Source: Lyophyllum atratum
Lineage: Eukaryota; Basidiomycota; Agaricomycetes; Agaricales; Lyophyllaceae
NCBI GenBank assembly: GCA_014905825.1
Contig: JACGCN010000001.1
Location: 2,356,001-2,420,000, forward strand
Direction of reading: 5' to 3'
Length of the DNA stretch: 64,000 nt
Part shown: piece by piece, positions 50,608 to 62,576 of the stretch
How the letters are laid out: each line of letters opens with the position of its first letter
Position numbering within the stretch: position 1 is the stretch's first letter
Made by a program: the position numbers and the translations under genes
The notes under the pieces: generated by a model
Told to the model about the DNA's origin: nothing
Seen by the model: only the letters and a program-made list of their open reading frames with translations
Database searches by the model: none

Positions 50608-50759
50608 AGACTCTATGAATCATAGTATGAAGCTTCACGTAGTATAAAGAAAAGTCTTCAGGTAAGACCGAAATAGCAAGCCCAACTAATACTTGTATTA
50701 AACGATTAACTCTAAGGCATGGGAGGTGTGCGAGCTCGCACGTATGTATTCACCGTCAC

Positions 50760-52382
50760 TCAAAGCATGAAGGTCAAAGGATTTTCTAGATATCCTTTGA
50801 AGGCGGCCATCCATCTCGCTCCCACAGCGCCGTCAACAGTCCTGTGGTCCGAGCTCAAAGTCACTTTCATAATTTGAGCAGTCTTAAATCCACGTTCTTC
50901 TTCTGGCGCGGGCACAAGAGTAGCTTGCGTTGACCCCACGGCGAGGATGCAAGATTGTGGAGGATTTATGATGGCGGTGAAGTGATCAACGCCATACATT
51001 CCTAGGTTAGAGATGGTGAAAGTACCGCCCTGGAGTAGGATGATGAGAGGAAGGAAATGAAACGCCAACGAAATATACATACTTGATATTCCGCTGGCTG
51101 CAGCTTTCCATCACGAGCCTTCTTGGCGAGAGCCTTTGTTTCAGCGGAAATCGTGGCCAATCCTTTGGAACCAGCATCCTTTACTATTGGCGTGATGAGA
51201 CCCGAAGGTGTAGCGACCGCAACAGAGATATCAGCCTTCTTGTATCTAGAAAGTAGGTGAGACGTTGCCCGGTCCGGTGAATGAATTTCGCTTACGTTCG
51301 GATGACTTCACCCAACCAAGCAGAGTTGGCCTCAGGAACGTCAGCGAGAGCGCAAGCAACGGCTTTTACGACGAAGTCATTGACGCTAAGTTTGGCCGAC
51401 TTATCCTTGTCAACCAGAGTCGTGTTGAAGACTTCTCTGAGTTTCAAGACCTTGTCCATATTGATGTTGACCGTGATGTAGTAATGAGGGAGCTCCTGCT
51501 TCGACTGCGTAAGACGGGTACCAATAGTACGGCGCATGTTGGAGACAGGAGTGTCGACATAATCAGGGAGTTCAGCGGAAGGGGGGTGCGAAGTGGTGGG
51601 CGTTGTGGGTGTAGTTGCTGAGGGCGCGGGTTTGTAGCCCTCAACGTCCGCACGAATGATGCGACCAGACGGCCCAGAGCCTTTTATCTGCGCCAGCGGG
51701 ATACCACGTTCCAAAGCGATCTTCTTTGCAATGGGTGACGCAAAGATACGGTCTCCAGTTGGGAGGTCCGACTTAGCCTCCACCTGAGGTTGCGGCTGTG
51801 ATGGTTCGGGTTTCGGTGGAGCTTCTGCTGGCTTGGAGGCTTCAGGAGCCTTCTCCTCCTTGACAGGCTCGGAGGCAGCCTTGGCAGCCATGTCGGCCGC
51901 GGCGGCCAGATCGTCACCCTCTTCCGCTACAATGGCAATGGGAGCACCAACTGGGACGTTCTTTGCGCCGTCTGGTGCCTGAGGTGCATGGTAAAGGTGT
52001 GGCTATAGAGAGTTGAAAATGTGAGACTTACAATGATTTTGGCGAGAATGCCATCGTCCTGGGCTTCTACGTCGATTGTTGCCTTGTCGGTTTCCTGCAT
52101 GATACACAACGGGTCAGCTGAGTTGAGGACAAATGCCAGTAAGTGTTTACAATCTCAAGCAAAACATCGCCGGTCGTGAATGGTTCCCCTTCCTTCTTTT
52201 TCCAGGAAGCAATGCCACCTTCGGACATCGTAGGGCTCATAGCTGGCATGTTGAAACGCGACAGCGCATTCCGACGTGCGGATACGTGAAAACCTGGGGC
52301 ACTTGGGTCAGACACATGGGTGAAGTGAAATGAGGGGAGACTGACGACGCGTGAAAATACGAGCAGCAGCTAGAGAGGCCAT
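50760..52382 (-). CDS. LAT1: Pyruvate dehydrogenase E2 (dihydrolipoamide acetyltransferase)
   Basis: The six exons are 52346-52382, 52151-52293, 52032-52094, 51296-51978, 51083-51245 and 50760-51029 (452 aa). The mitochondrial presequence [20 protein letters not shown] leads into one lipoyl domain ([20 protein letters not shown], lipoyl-lysine loop [12 protein letters not shown]). A Pro/Ala/Glu linker, the subunit-binding domain ([20 protein letters not shown]) and the catalytic core with [15 protein letters not shown] follow. It passes acetyl groups from E1 to CoA. All frames and phases are clean. It needs the lipoate made by LIP5, encoded nearby. Confidence 0.95.
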
Positions 52383-52516
52383 GAGAGTAGACCAAGAGGG
52401 TACTTGAGAATTTTGTTGTTGGGGAAATGGTCAATATTCCGAAGTGCAAACAACACCAAAGCACCGGGATGCGCCGATCACTAGTTACGAAATTATAATC
52501 ATCTCCTCCGTTTTCC
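52383..52516. promoter_or_regulatory. Bidirectional promoter of LAT1 and CSL4
   Basis: Just 134 bp between divergent start codons, the shortest divergent spacing in the window. No element is identified by eye. Confidence 0.5.
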
Positions 52517-53241
52517 ATGGCCTCTGATCTCGTCTTGCCGGGCCAACCGATCTCTTTGCCCCGCGGCCCAATTCCTCAGCTCGGCGCGGGCACCTACACC
52601 AGGGATAATCAAGTTAGAGCCAGTCTAGTTGGCATTCCACAAACCGAGGGTTCTGTTGGTTACATTTTCTTCAGTGTCTTTTATATGACTTCCACAGACC
52701 TGTATCACCCAGACTCTGACAATATCCCGCGTACGACCACATATCCCGGCCCCTAACTCGGTGGTACTCGGGTCCGTCACCCGCTTGTCGCCCCTTCAGG
52801 CAATGCTCTCCATCACTGTTGTGGACGGCGTGCCACTTCCATCTGGCGAGGAGTTCACTGGCGTAGTTCGTTCCCAGGATGTTCGAGCGACAGAGAAAGA
52901 CAGAGTCAAGATTGCCGATTGCTTCAGGGGTGGTGATGTTGTTCGAGGCGTAGTGGTGGGTCATGGTGATCAATTGAGGGAGGAACGCTGACTTATTTCA
53001 GATCAGATTTCCTTGGGCGATGCACGCAGCTACTTTGTCACGACAGCAAGAAATGATTTGGGCGTGATATTCGCGACCAGCGAAGCAGGTGATTTCAGCA
53101 CCCAACGCATGTCGTTTAGTCCATCCAATGTTTGTTTACTTGACAGGCGCAACGATGGAGCCCGTCTCATGGCAAGAGATGCGATGTCCAAAGACAGGGA
53201 AAGTTGAGAAGCGCAAGTGTGCTAAACCTGAGAATCTGTAA
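52517..53241 (+). CDS. CSL4: RNA exosome cap subunit CSL4
   Basis: The four exons are 52517-52654, 52713-52955, 53007-53088 and 53147-53241 (185 aa). The N-terminal part (LVLPGQPISLPRGPIPQLG) and the S1-type middle (VLGSVTRLSPLQAMLSITVV, VRSQDVRATEKDRVKIADCF) match EXOSC1/CSL4. The C-terminal zinc-ribbon-like end is MEPVSWQEMRCPKTGKVEKR followed by KCAKPENL. It is part of the three-protein RNA-binding cap on the exosome in nucleus and cytoplasm. All phases fit; no lesions. Confidence 0.92.
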
Positions 53242-53489
53242 ACTACATGTACATAGTAGACGGTCGACGCGTTGTGCAACAGTGAGAACGAAGTTTGTTA
53301 TGGACGTGGTAGCACAACAAGAGACCAGCCCTAATGCGGTAGTCTGTCACCAGGGTTTGTGGGGCATCTCAACCATAGTTTGTCTCCTGTTTTCTTGTTC
53401 TCTGATCTCCCTAGTTCTGGCTGTATTACCTGGGCGTTGTGATGACGGCGGTACTCTCAGCGGCTGATTCTCTTCGCAGAGAAAGACAC

Positions 53490-55759
53490 ATGTCTCTCGA
53501 CGATAACCAGATAACGTACGTGCCTCATGCCACTATAGGCCCTCCACTTACACAGACCTCTGGATAGCTACTCGACATCTTCATCCGACTGGCGTGCCAA
53601 ATACAATGAAGTATTTTTATCTCAATTGCCTATCTCTCAACCTCGCTTCTTACCCTCACCAAGGTGGCAGATATGCTGGCTGAAACTCGTGCCGAACTTG
53701 ATGACTTCCACCATGCGAGCAAAGAGCTTGAGGCCGAGTTGGAGAATGAACTGCAACGGACAGAAAAGGCCCAGCAAGATCTCAAGGTCAAGGCTATCAG
53801 AGCGGAATCCGAACGCGATGATTGGAAGGTAGGCGTTCTGTCATTATACCAACGCCTAGACTAATGTATATCCGTCGTAGAGCAAGTTTATGTCGCTGCA
53901 AACTAACCATAACACGACGACAGCATCCCTACAGCGTGAGCTCGACAAGCTGCGTCAAGATTATCAACAAACGAAAATACAATTACGCGACCTTGAGATG
54001 GGGAACGATGATCTAGAGAGGAACGAGCGGGCAGTTTCATCCAGTTTAGCCGATATGGAAGCCAAGTATTCGCGTGCTCTAGAAGAAAAGATTCTACTAG
54101 AGCATGAACTGTTAGAGAAAGCTAGCCTAGAGGAGGAGTCCCAACGACTTCGAGATGAGCTCCGAGGTGCGTCGAGTACCGTGATCAACACTATCTATTC
54201 ATCTTGACGGCCTCTTGCTGCTCTTAGATGCGAACGTGGAAATATCTATTCTTAAAGACCAGCTCGCAAGTCAGGTCGCAACACACTCTAATGTATCATC
54301 GACGACGGAAATATCCGCTTCCCAACTAGCCCCAACACACTTCCCTCATATGTCGGTCCCCTCTGACGACGATCTCCTCAATACGCCTCCTCCACCCGAC
54401 CTTCAGCTGGATGAACTGTCGCCTAGTTCTGAAAGCCTTCTCTTAGTCCAATCGACTCCTCAAACTACCCCCAAGGGACCTGCATATCTGGGCGGCCACT
54501 CTGCACTCCTCCAACGTGCGGGATTCCATCCTAATAAATCCAACGCAGCTACGCCTCCCTCTAGCTCCACTCGCGTCACCAAATCAGTTACTCTTCCGTC
54601 GTTCTACACATCGAGTCCCCGCACCCCTACTACTCGGCCGCCGACGAAGCCAAACAATGCTTCGACGAGTACAACATCGACAGCAAGTACAACTTCGAAG
54701 AACAAAGGGGTTCAAATGGTCTCTGAGATGCGCGCACGAGTGCGAAATCTTGAACAGAAGATCCACACTCGCGTCCCCAGATTACGCATGGGTAGTATAA
54801 CGGGTAGAGCCAACTCTAATGCCCTCACGCTGTCCAGCCTCACGTCAAACGGGGCGTCGTCATCGTCCTCATCTTCGAGCAAGTCGACGGCCAAAACGAG
54901 TTGGGAAAGTCTTGCTCATAGACGGAGCGGCGATTCCAGACGGAGTAACGACAGTGGTTCTGAGAAAAACCAGAACGGGGGTGGAGGAGATTCTTCTGGA
55001 TGGGTTCTTATTATGGAGGATTCACCATCACCGCCTAGGGAGAAGGAACGGGAAAGACGAAGAATATCAAGCCCTTCTGGTGGCCCGACCTCTTTCCGAC
55101 CAGCAGCATCTACCTCACTCCAGTCCCCTACCTTCGGCCCTAATAAGTCGAATACTCTGGGACAGAGCACTATGGCTGCAGGTACAGGTATTCGCCGACC
55201 CCAGTCTCGTCTGTCGGCTGGTAGTCTGAGTACCACCACGACAAGCTCGATATCTACGCCCGCCTCGCGCCCTTCCACACCGACATTTCTCCCTGTACCC
55301 TCTAGCGGTTTATATGCCCCCGCCTCCACAGCTGGGATGACAGGTCTCAAACGTTCAACCGGCCCTGGTGGACCAAATCCCTACTCGCAAACTAAACGGT
55401 CGTCTCTCGGCTCTAGTACTATGGCTACTCCATCCCCAGAAGGGGGTCGAGAACGGCCGATTACCATGCCACCACCACCCAGACCAGCATCAGGCACGCC
55501 TTCATCTGGCAGCTCGAAATACAGTGAGACGAGCAAAGCCTTGCCTCAAATACCCGGGCTTCATGCGAATATCACAATGAGACCAGCCTCCAAACTACCC
55601 CCTGCCAATGGGACATCGGTTCTCGCGCAAAGCCGTATAGGTAGACCAAGCGGCGGTGGGCCCTCCGGACGAAGAAGCACAGACAATACCCTGTCTGCTT
55701 TGGCCTTCAAGCCTGATGCTAGAACAAGGTCCGGGAGTACCTCCACTCCGCCAAGTTGA
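53490..55759 (+). CDS. nudE: NudE/Ndel1 family dynein-Lis1 adaptor
   Basis: The five exons are 53490-53515, 53568-53610, 53664-53828, 53881-54166 and 54228-55759 (683 aa). Residues about 12-175 form the NudE coiled coil: SSDWRAKYNEVADMLAETRA, ELENELQRTEKAQQDLK, YQQTKIQLRDLEMGNDDLER and YSRALEEKILLEHELLEK. The remaining 500 residues are Ser/Thr/Pro/Gly-rich and disordered, longer than in animals but usual for basidiomycetes. The family links Lis1 and dynein and so moves nuclei in hyphae. Frames are intact. Confidence 0.88.
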
Positions 55760-56118
55760 GCTTGTACCTTTTTATGTTCCATCTTCCCCCCTCTCGCATC
55801 CTTGGTTTTATTACCCTGTATCTTTGGATTGGGCACCAGCTTACTGACGGAGAATTATCACAACTATTACATCCCTTCATCTCCATCATGTACTCCTCCA
55901 TCCTTTCTGATGACCTTTACGACCACATATATTCATTCCTCCCTGGAAATAGAAGGCCACAGTCAAGTAATCGTATTGTAACGACTGCCAGATTTCTATA
56001 CTAGTAGTACTTATAAGTTTCGTTGATGGGTCAGGACCAGCCATAAATACATTACAACCAAGTCACATTCTACAAAGCCTTATTTCGCTGAGTCAGCAAG
56101 CATCTTGGACCACACCAC
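55760..56118. other. Intergenic region, no gene seen
   Basis: 360 bp between the nudE stop and the ESS2 start, both on the plus strand. It should contain the nudE 3' end and the ESS2 promoter; nothing else is seen. Confidence 0.4.
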
Positions 56119-57767
56119 ATGGATGTTCCACCAACACCCCGCCCTGGACGCTCGCTCAACCGTCAAGTAGTCTTAGAGGAAGATGAATACACCGAAGCGC
56201 TGTCCAATATCATTGCCCGCGACTTCTTCCCCTCTTTAATACACCTCGATGCCACAAATACCTACCTTGACGCACTCCACTCGCGAGACCCACACCTCAT
56301 AAACGCTTCAGTACTCCGCCTCGAGCAGATCAACAGTACACCTCTCCAGTCTCGTCGAGCGCCATATCAAACACCCTCGCAGACTCCTTACAATCTAGGC
56401 CCATCGGACACACCACTCCGTACACCTCGAGGAGAGCCCCCAACCAAGCGGCCAAAGCTCAACACCGACCTGGCCTTGGACGCCTTCCAATCCCAGTACA
56501 CTTCGGAAGATAACTCGAGCTTCACAGAGATATTAGACGACGAGAATCGGCAGCGTAAGCAGAAGTGGGCTTGGGCTTGGGATGCGCAGAAACGGGTAGA
56601 GGGCCAGCGGGATAAGATGATTGAGGCAAGGGAGCGGATGTTGATAGAGGCAGCACCGGTGACTGGCGTAAGGGAGAAATTCGTGATAGAAGCGCCTGCC
56701 GTTGCAGGGCTTGTCACGGATGGACAAACGATCGAAAGAAAGGAGGCGAAGAAGGAAGGTGACGCAGGAGAGGAAGAGGATGATGCACAGGTGTTGGGTG
56801 GGGGTAGAGAGATCGCCCTTCGAGATTCGCAAGATATATCGAATGATGCGGAGACGGACGTGATGGCTCCGAAAAAAGACAGCCGCACTGCAGGAGTGGA
56901 CGGCTGGAAATTTAAGGTATGTGGCATACATTACTTCCTCAGTATATACTAAGTCTTCTACAGGCACGAAATTCCTTGATGTTCCCGCCAGATGCAGACC
57001 AGTCTCCATATCATCCACCCCACCTGACTGAGGCCGCAAGCGACCCAAAGGTGATCAAGTACGGGAATACACGTCTATCAGAGTACGAACATTCGTCTTC
57101 AAGTTCTCGTGGGCAATCTGCACCGCCGAGTCCCACGAGGAGTCGAATAGATGCAGCCATCACTGGCACACCTTGTAAGTGCATTATCAGAACAGGCAGT
57201 CCTACGACTCTCTCAACATAGGCCCTGTTAGATCGTCCCAGGTCACCTACGGTCAATGATTTTTCACTTGTCCCGAACCTACCTTCCCCTACTGCGTCTG
57301 AACTTGGCCCAACCGCGGTCAAACAACTTATGACATGGGGAACACTTAACGCCACGCCACGCATAATATCTCAGTCGGAGGATCCGCTCCTACCACCGAG
57401 TACACCATTCCACATACCAGCAATAACATCACGGGAAATGATTTCCCACAAACTTTCTAACAAGGCATCGAAAAGCCTTCGCACCAAAGCTGGACTACTT
57501 GGATTAGGACAAACGGGCCGCACGCCTGCTAGGAGAAAGGGGGACATGCCGCCACCGTCGTGGACCCCTCGACGTTCCGAGGCTCCCGGTAACTTGACAC
57601 CAGCCGCTAGGAGACTGCTAGAAAGGACCACGATGGGGACTGCAGCCATTAGGAGAGCTGAGGCTATGGAAAGATCAGCAGGTTGGGAAGGCGGTGTGAA
57701 GGGGAAAGACAAGGATCTAAATCGGGTACGGTGGACACCAACGCCCAGTCCTGTAACACGTAGATAG
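56119..57767 (+). CDS. ESS2: ESS2/DGCR14 (Es2) splicing-associated nuclear protein
   Basis: The three exons are 56119-56916, 56964-57174 and 57222-57767 (about 517 aa). The start RQVVLEEDEYTEALSNIIAR then DFFPSLIHLDATNTYLDAL is the Es2 signature. ESLTPxx-type repeats and LDENRQRKQKWAWAWDAQ follow. After the first intron come NSLMFPPDADQSPYH and AVKQLMTWGTLNATPRI, and the end is AARRLLERTT. The protein associates with late spliceosomes. At the second donor one base is too many (TT, 57173-57174); dropping it joins AITGTP to ALLDRPRSPTVND in frame. Confidence 0.87.
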
Positions 57768-57954
57768 ACATCGATATCATCCTTGGATATGAAATCTCAG
57801 ATTCCCACCTTTGGATACATCTCGGAAATGAAAAGAGACCAGGCTGTCGAGGACTGAAGTCCGGTTTTCTCGTATACATTGCTATGTAGGTTTGAAGCGG
57901 TCTCCGATCCACAGAAAAGTTTATATATGTATACCAAGTAACATTACAGTAGTG

Positions 57955-58818
57955 TCATGACTCGGTTACTTTCTGTCGCTTCGAATTTGGTGGCTGATCT
58001 TCGTCGTTCGTTGTTTCATGCGTTGGTTTACCAGCGGGCGGACGTGCCTTGGTAGCGGTTACAGGTTTCGCCTTTCTCTTTACTAGCACACCCTTCAGCG
58101 GCTTTTTGAGATCTTTCCGTGCAGTTGGCGTGGTTGTGGGCGCCTTGGGCGTTGTGACTTGTGCCGAGGTTGATAGAAGTGGAGGAGGATTGTTAACGGC
58201 GCTGGTTCGTGCTGCAACAGCCCTACAACGCAGTGAATAAAAGTGTTGAAGGTTAGTGAGCATATGGCGTACTCTTTGAAACCCCGGACTTCCTCTCCGT
58301 CTTTCTCCTTCCTTTGGCGTTCCTCGGCTTCCTGGCGCTCCCTTACGGAGTCTAGAAACATGATCTCATCCTCTTCCAACGCCCGAAATTGATTGGCTGC
58401 CAAGCGACGTCAACGGAGGGGGCAGAATGCCGCACAGGAAACTTGCCTAATTTCGTCTTCTCTTCCCATTCCTCTTGCTTTGCGATCTTGCAACACGTTT
58501 TAGAATGAAGGAAGGAGGTATGTAAGAGGGGATTACCTTGTTAGCAGCAAGTTTCTATTCGATCATATGGACATCCACAGCAGAAAGTCAATATGCGTTT
58601 GCCCGTGCGAGTCGCAGGCAAATACTCACCTCAGCGAGACTGCGGCCGTCATATGAATCCTCCTGCTGCTGCTGCGGTGGTGGTTCCTGACCAAGTCTCG
58701 CATAGGCAGCTTTCCATTGCTCATCGCGGCGTGCTTTAGCGGTGTCAAGATCACTCTCGGACACGAAACGGGAGCCCACAGGACCAGCAGAGAGGGAGGG
58801 GATGAGGGATTCGTCCAT
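57955..58818 (-). CDS. FAM192A/FYV6 (NIP30)-like nuclear protein
   Basis: The five exons are 58630-58818, 58537-58554, 58447-58486, 58273-58396 and 57955-58222 (212 aa). The conserved N-terminal domain reads SRFVSESDLDTAKARRDEQW, SYDGRSLAEKLAANKIAKQE, EWEEKTKLANQFRALEEDE and IMFLDSVRERQEAEERQR, as in FAM192A/PIP30 and yeast Fyv6. These proteins are linked to the spliceosome and PA28-gamma proteasome. The C-terminus is a basic Pro/Thr-rich tail. The second exon is 18 nt. Intron 3 (58397-58446) starts GCAAGT, a GC-AG intron. All phases match. Confidence 0.85.
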
Positions 58819-59057
58819 AAGAGGTGTGACAAGTCGTGACCATGCCAAGGTTGGCGTCACGGCCCAGGTTGACACTTTGACGAGAACATGATTTCAGTGT
58901 CACCACCGGACGGGGTCCGACAACGTTGAGTCTCATACATCGCCCTTGTCGACGGCGGTGACAGAGGCACCAATAAGAATCACGACAACGACGAAGACGA
59001 CCCCGACACCGTCCACAACGACAAAGATCACCCAGACACCCACCACCCCGCCTACCC

Positions 59058-60544
59058 ATGTCCGTATCCTCTCGTCAAAGACCACTATCGGTCCCTTCGA
59101 CCGCAAGTCTGCAACCTTCCTCCAGTGTTCGTAGCACTGTCCGTCGCCCTCCTCCACCCATCTCCACTGTCGTCACTACTCCGCGTAATTACCAGTTTCT
59201 GTCACCCATAGTCCTCCGCTAACTGGTCCTCTGCAGCATGGGCTCGTGATGAACCACCGTCTCCGAAGGATCAAACTACACCCCTCATTGAAACCAATCA
59301 CGCGACAGAGTCACGTCCCTCCGACGTTGCCTCCTATTCCACCAGTGCTCCGGATTCCACATCACGTTGGTGGTCTTTTACTCTCCCCCGCACTTCCAGG
59401 CAACAACCCAGTTCCGAGTTGTCTAGCCCTACAACCCCTAAGCCTGAAAGAAAGGGTCTCAAAGATCTTTCCATCTCCTCGTGGCTTCCCACATCTTCCT
59501 CCATCCGGGAAGGGACCACATTTTCTCGTAAAGAGAAAGAAAAGGATCCTGAGACTGCCCGCCCAAACGGTACTATCAACCGTGATTGGGATCTGTCCGT
59601 ACCACTCCCCACCCCGCATGCAGCCCCCTATACCTTGGCTCACAACACGACTCCGGGATGGGACTCCCCATGGTCACCCAGGACTGCCGCTCAAGGCCCG
59701 GCCTACAGCCATAACAGAAACAGCTCATATGGTCTGAATCAGTTGGAGAGCGAGTCGAACGAAAGCCACAAGACTACAAGTATGTGGCGTAGAAGAAAAC
59801 AACGGCTCCGGTCGTTCATCCTCTACAACGCCCATGTCCCTCTGGTAAGGCACAAGCTTACCTACATTCTACAAACTCTGAAGGTCTTCATTGCTGTAGC
59901 TCTTTCGGTTCATGAACATTGCCTTCACTGCATCCGCCCTGGGTGTAGCTGTTCACATACGTCGGTTAGAAATTAATGGGCACGTCACGGGAGCAGTTGG
60001 GAGTTCCCCGTATGTTGTGCAAACCATGTCCTCGACCATCCCGTCTCATTCATATCTCCTAGGACTGTTGTGATTATTTTTGCCCCGCTGACTCTGGTAC
60101 ATGTGATGGTCGCAGTCTACGTGAGTTTGCAGGATGATGAAGTGTTCTTGTCTGATTGAGTTTCTTCCTCCGCAGCTCGAATATTTTGGTCGACCTCTTG
60201 GACTCTGGCGAACCTCGGGTAAATTAACACACACACTATCCGAGGTCCTCTTTATATGTGCCTGGTCCGCAGCCCTCTCCCTCTGCTTTGACAACTTTTT
60301 CACATCCCTCGTGCCATGTGCGTCACCATCTGCAATCTCCTGGTACAATGAACTCCCTCGACCTCCGAGCACCGTGCCCAATTTTGAAGGCGGCCTTGGC
60401 GATCGAATATGCGATTCCCAACTTGCCCTGATCTGTCTTGTCGGCATCGGCCTTCTGGCATACTGTACAAACCTCATCATCAGTTTATTCAGGATATTTG
60501 AAAAGGTCAAATATCATCCAGCTGCCACTCCGATGCGAACTTAG
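59058..60544 (+). CDS. SRF1-like multi-pass membrane protein
   Basis: The five exons are 59058-59184, 59237-59844, 59900-60009, 60063-60120 and 60176-60544 (423 aa). About 245 residues of Ser/Thr/Pro-rich cytosolic sequence come first, then a basic stretch (MWRRRKQRLRSFILYN). Four hydrophobic segments follow: FMNIAFTASALGVAV, VVIIFAPLTLVHVMVAVYL, TLSEVLFICAWSAALSLCF and LALICLVGIGLLAYCTNLI. The segment LCFDNFFTSLVPC between segments three and four resembles fungal Srf1 (regulator of phospholipase D), so that is my best guess, not a firm call. The start was set by frame continuity across intron 1. Confidence 0.72.
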
Positions 60545-60829
60545 GACGCTCTTATTTGCCTGGATCACATCGATTGTATCATTTACCATTACCCGCCAAC
60601 TGCGTCCACATTCATTTGACAGTCATCCTCACGTTCCATACATCTATGCATCTCCCTAATCTTGTACTAGTGTAGTCAGTCTCGTAGAAATATTTATGCG
60701 GGTCGCCAATCTTATCTAACTCAGGCATCTTATCCATAGCGTGACTTGTATCATGCAGGCTGTCACCTTCGCGCCATTCCTCAGTTCAAGTTGGAAATGA
60801 ACGCAAACTAAGAGTCACTCATCCCAAAG

Positions 60830-62399
60830 ATGGACGCCTTGCTTAGTACTCCTTCCCGCATTGTCAGGTCATTGTCAAGGCCACAGGTCAAATCACCAGG
60901 CATCTTCCAAATGTTATACAGCCTGCAGCGAGATTACGTCGTCGGCATCGTACTTCTTTTGGTCGTCGTCTTGCTGTGGTCTGCCTCCAACTTCGTCACT
61001 CAGGTAAACATGACTTGCAGTCTTACTTTTGGGTTGAGATTGATCCGCTCGGGTGACCCAGGAATTATTCCATGGTGGTTTCGACAAACCTTTCCTGTGA
61101 GTTGAACGGACGCGTAGTGGTCTCAAGCTCAACTGGACAGGGTAACATATCTGAACACGAGCTCTTTCTCTCTTTACCTTTTGCCGTTCCTTGCGAAGAG
61201 ACGATGGCGACAACAACCATGGAGCCTGGTCGGTCTGTTGCATCACTCTCCCGTATTCACCTCCAAACTTACGGTTGAGATATGCCAGATGTTGAATACG
61301 AACCGCTCGAAACAGAACCGGAACGGGTGGTCGGCCGAACTACTGAAGAGGAGGCATGTCATGAGATAAACCTTTCAGCCTGTTGCTCAGCCCCGTTCTA
61401 GTCACCATCCAGAGAAAGACCGCATCCCTCACCCCCGCTCACGGTGAAGGAGACGATTAATTTGGCATTTGTATTCTGCTTCCTATGGTTCATCGCAAAC
61501 TGGACTTTGAACGCCTCTCTCAGTTATACCAGCGTCGCCAGTGCCACAATCTTGTCCAGTATGAGCGGTATGTGTTGTGACTGACCCAGGGGTTCCCCAA
61601 ACTCAATCTGGTTTCCTAGGTCTTTTCACGTTGGCTATTGGCCGAATATTTCTCGAAGAAACCCTTACGTTTGCTAAGGTCCTTGCTGTGTTTACAAGGT
61701 TTGTGGTATTCGTTCCCCACACATCACCCACTTCATGGTATCCAATCCTGCAGCTTTGGAGGAGTCCTCCTAGTGTCCCTTTCGGACTCCGATTCATCTA
61801 CTCCTCCGAATCCCCAACGCCCGCTATTGAGCGAAGCAACTGAGCGACCACTGTTGGGTGACATCCTAGCCCTCATCTCCGCCTTAGTCTATGCTCTTTA
61901 CGTTATCTTGCTCAAATTTCGCATTCGTACGGAATCCCGGATCGACATGCGCCTCTTTTTCGGTTTCGTTGGCCTATTCAACGTTCTCACATGCTGGGTT
62001 ATTGGCGTCATCCTTCACTTATCCGGAATCGAGCAGTTCGAACTTCCGACTACCAGTGCGGCGATTCAGGCGATTCTCATCAACGTCAGTTTAATCGTTT
62101 CTTCGCATCGACACTGACTCATGTAGTTTTAGATGTTCTTTACGTTGACTAGTGACTACCTTTACGTCCTCGCCATGCTAAAGACCACGCCGCTGGTTGT
62201 TACCATAGGACTCAGCCTTACGATACCAATTGCTGTCATTGGAGACTTTTTTCTCGGAAAAACCACCCGAGCGTTAGTACTCATAGGCGCGTTTCTGGTG
62301 ATAGTAAGTTTTGTCATTGTAGGACTGGATGACGCCAAAATGCGCTCTCAAAAAGAAGAGTCGCTTGCGACAGAGGACTTTTTGGGCCGGGCTGATTAG
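60830..62399 (+). CDS. Drug/metabolite-type transporter, THI74/SLC35F5-like
   Basis: The eight exons are 60830-61003, 61062-61096, 61141-61232, 61289-61329, 61402-61567, 61620-61698, 61754-62084 and 62133-62399 (394 aa). Around ten hydrophobic helices are seen: IVLLLVVVLLWSASNFVTQ, TYLNTSSFSLYLLPFLAK, NLAFVFCFLWFIANW, ATILSSMSGLFTLAIGRIF, LALISALVYALYVILL, FFGFVGLFNVLTCWVIGV, VTIGLSLTIPIAVIGDFF and ALVLIGAFLVIVSFVIVG. Short acidic cytosolic loops lie between helices. The pattern fits the SLC35F5/Thi74 branch; substrate and membrane (vacuole, Golgi or mitochondrion) are not known. The donor at 61330 is the least certain. Confidence 0.83.
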
Positions 62400-62576
62400 A
62401 TTATTGAATTGTAACATCATGTCCCCTAGAGCAGCACCACTTCGGCTAGTGCAATCCATAGATGACATTGCTGTATGTACTACAGATATCATACGTAGAA
62501 TCTACTTTCTGAGTTTGGTTCGTTCAACCCGCGACTGCCAAACAAACGAAGTCACTTGTCAGTCACCGACCGCGAC

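Noticed and set aside
55650..57364. Long shadow frames opposite the disordered tails of nudE and ESS2
   Set aside because: Low-complexity coding sequence often leaves open frames on the other strand; none has splice sites or motifs.
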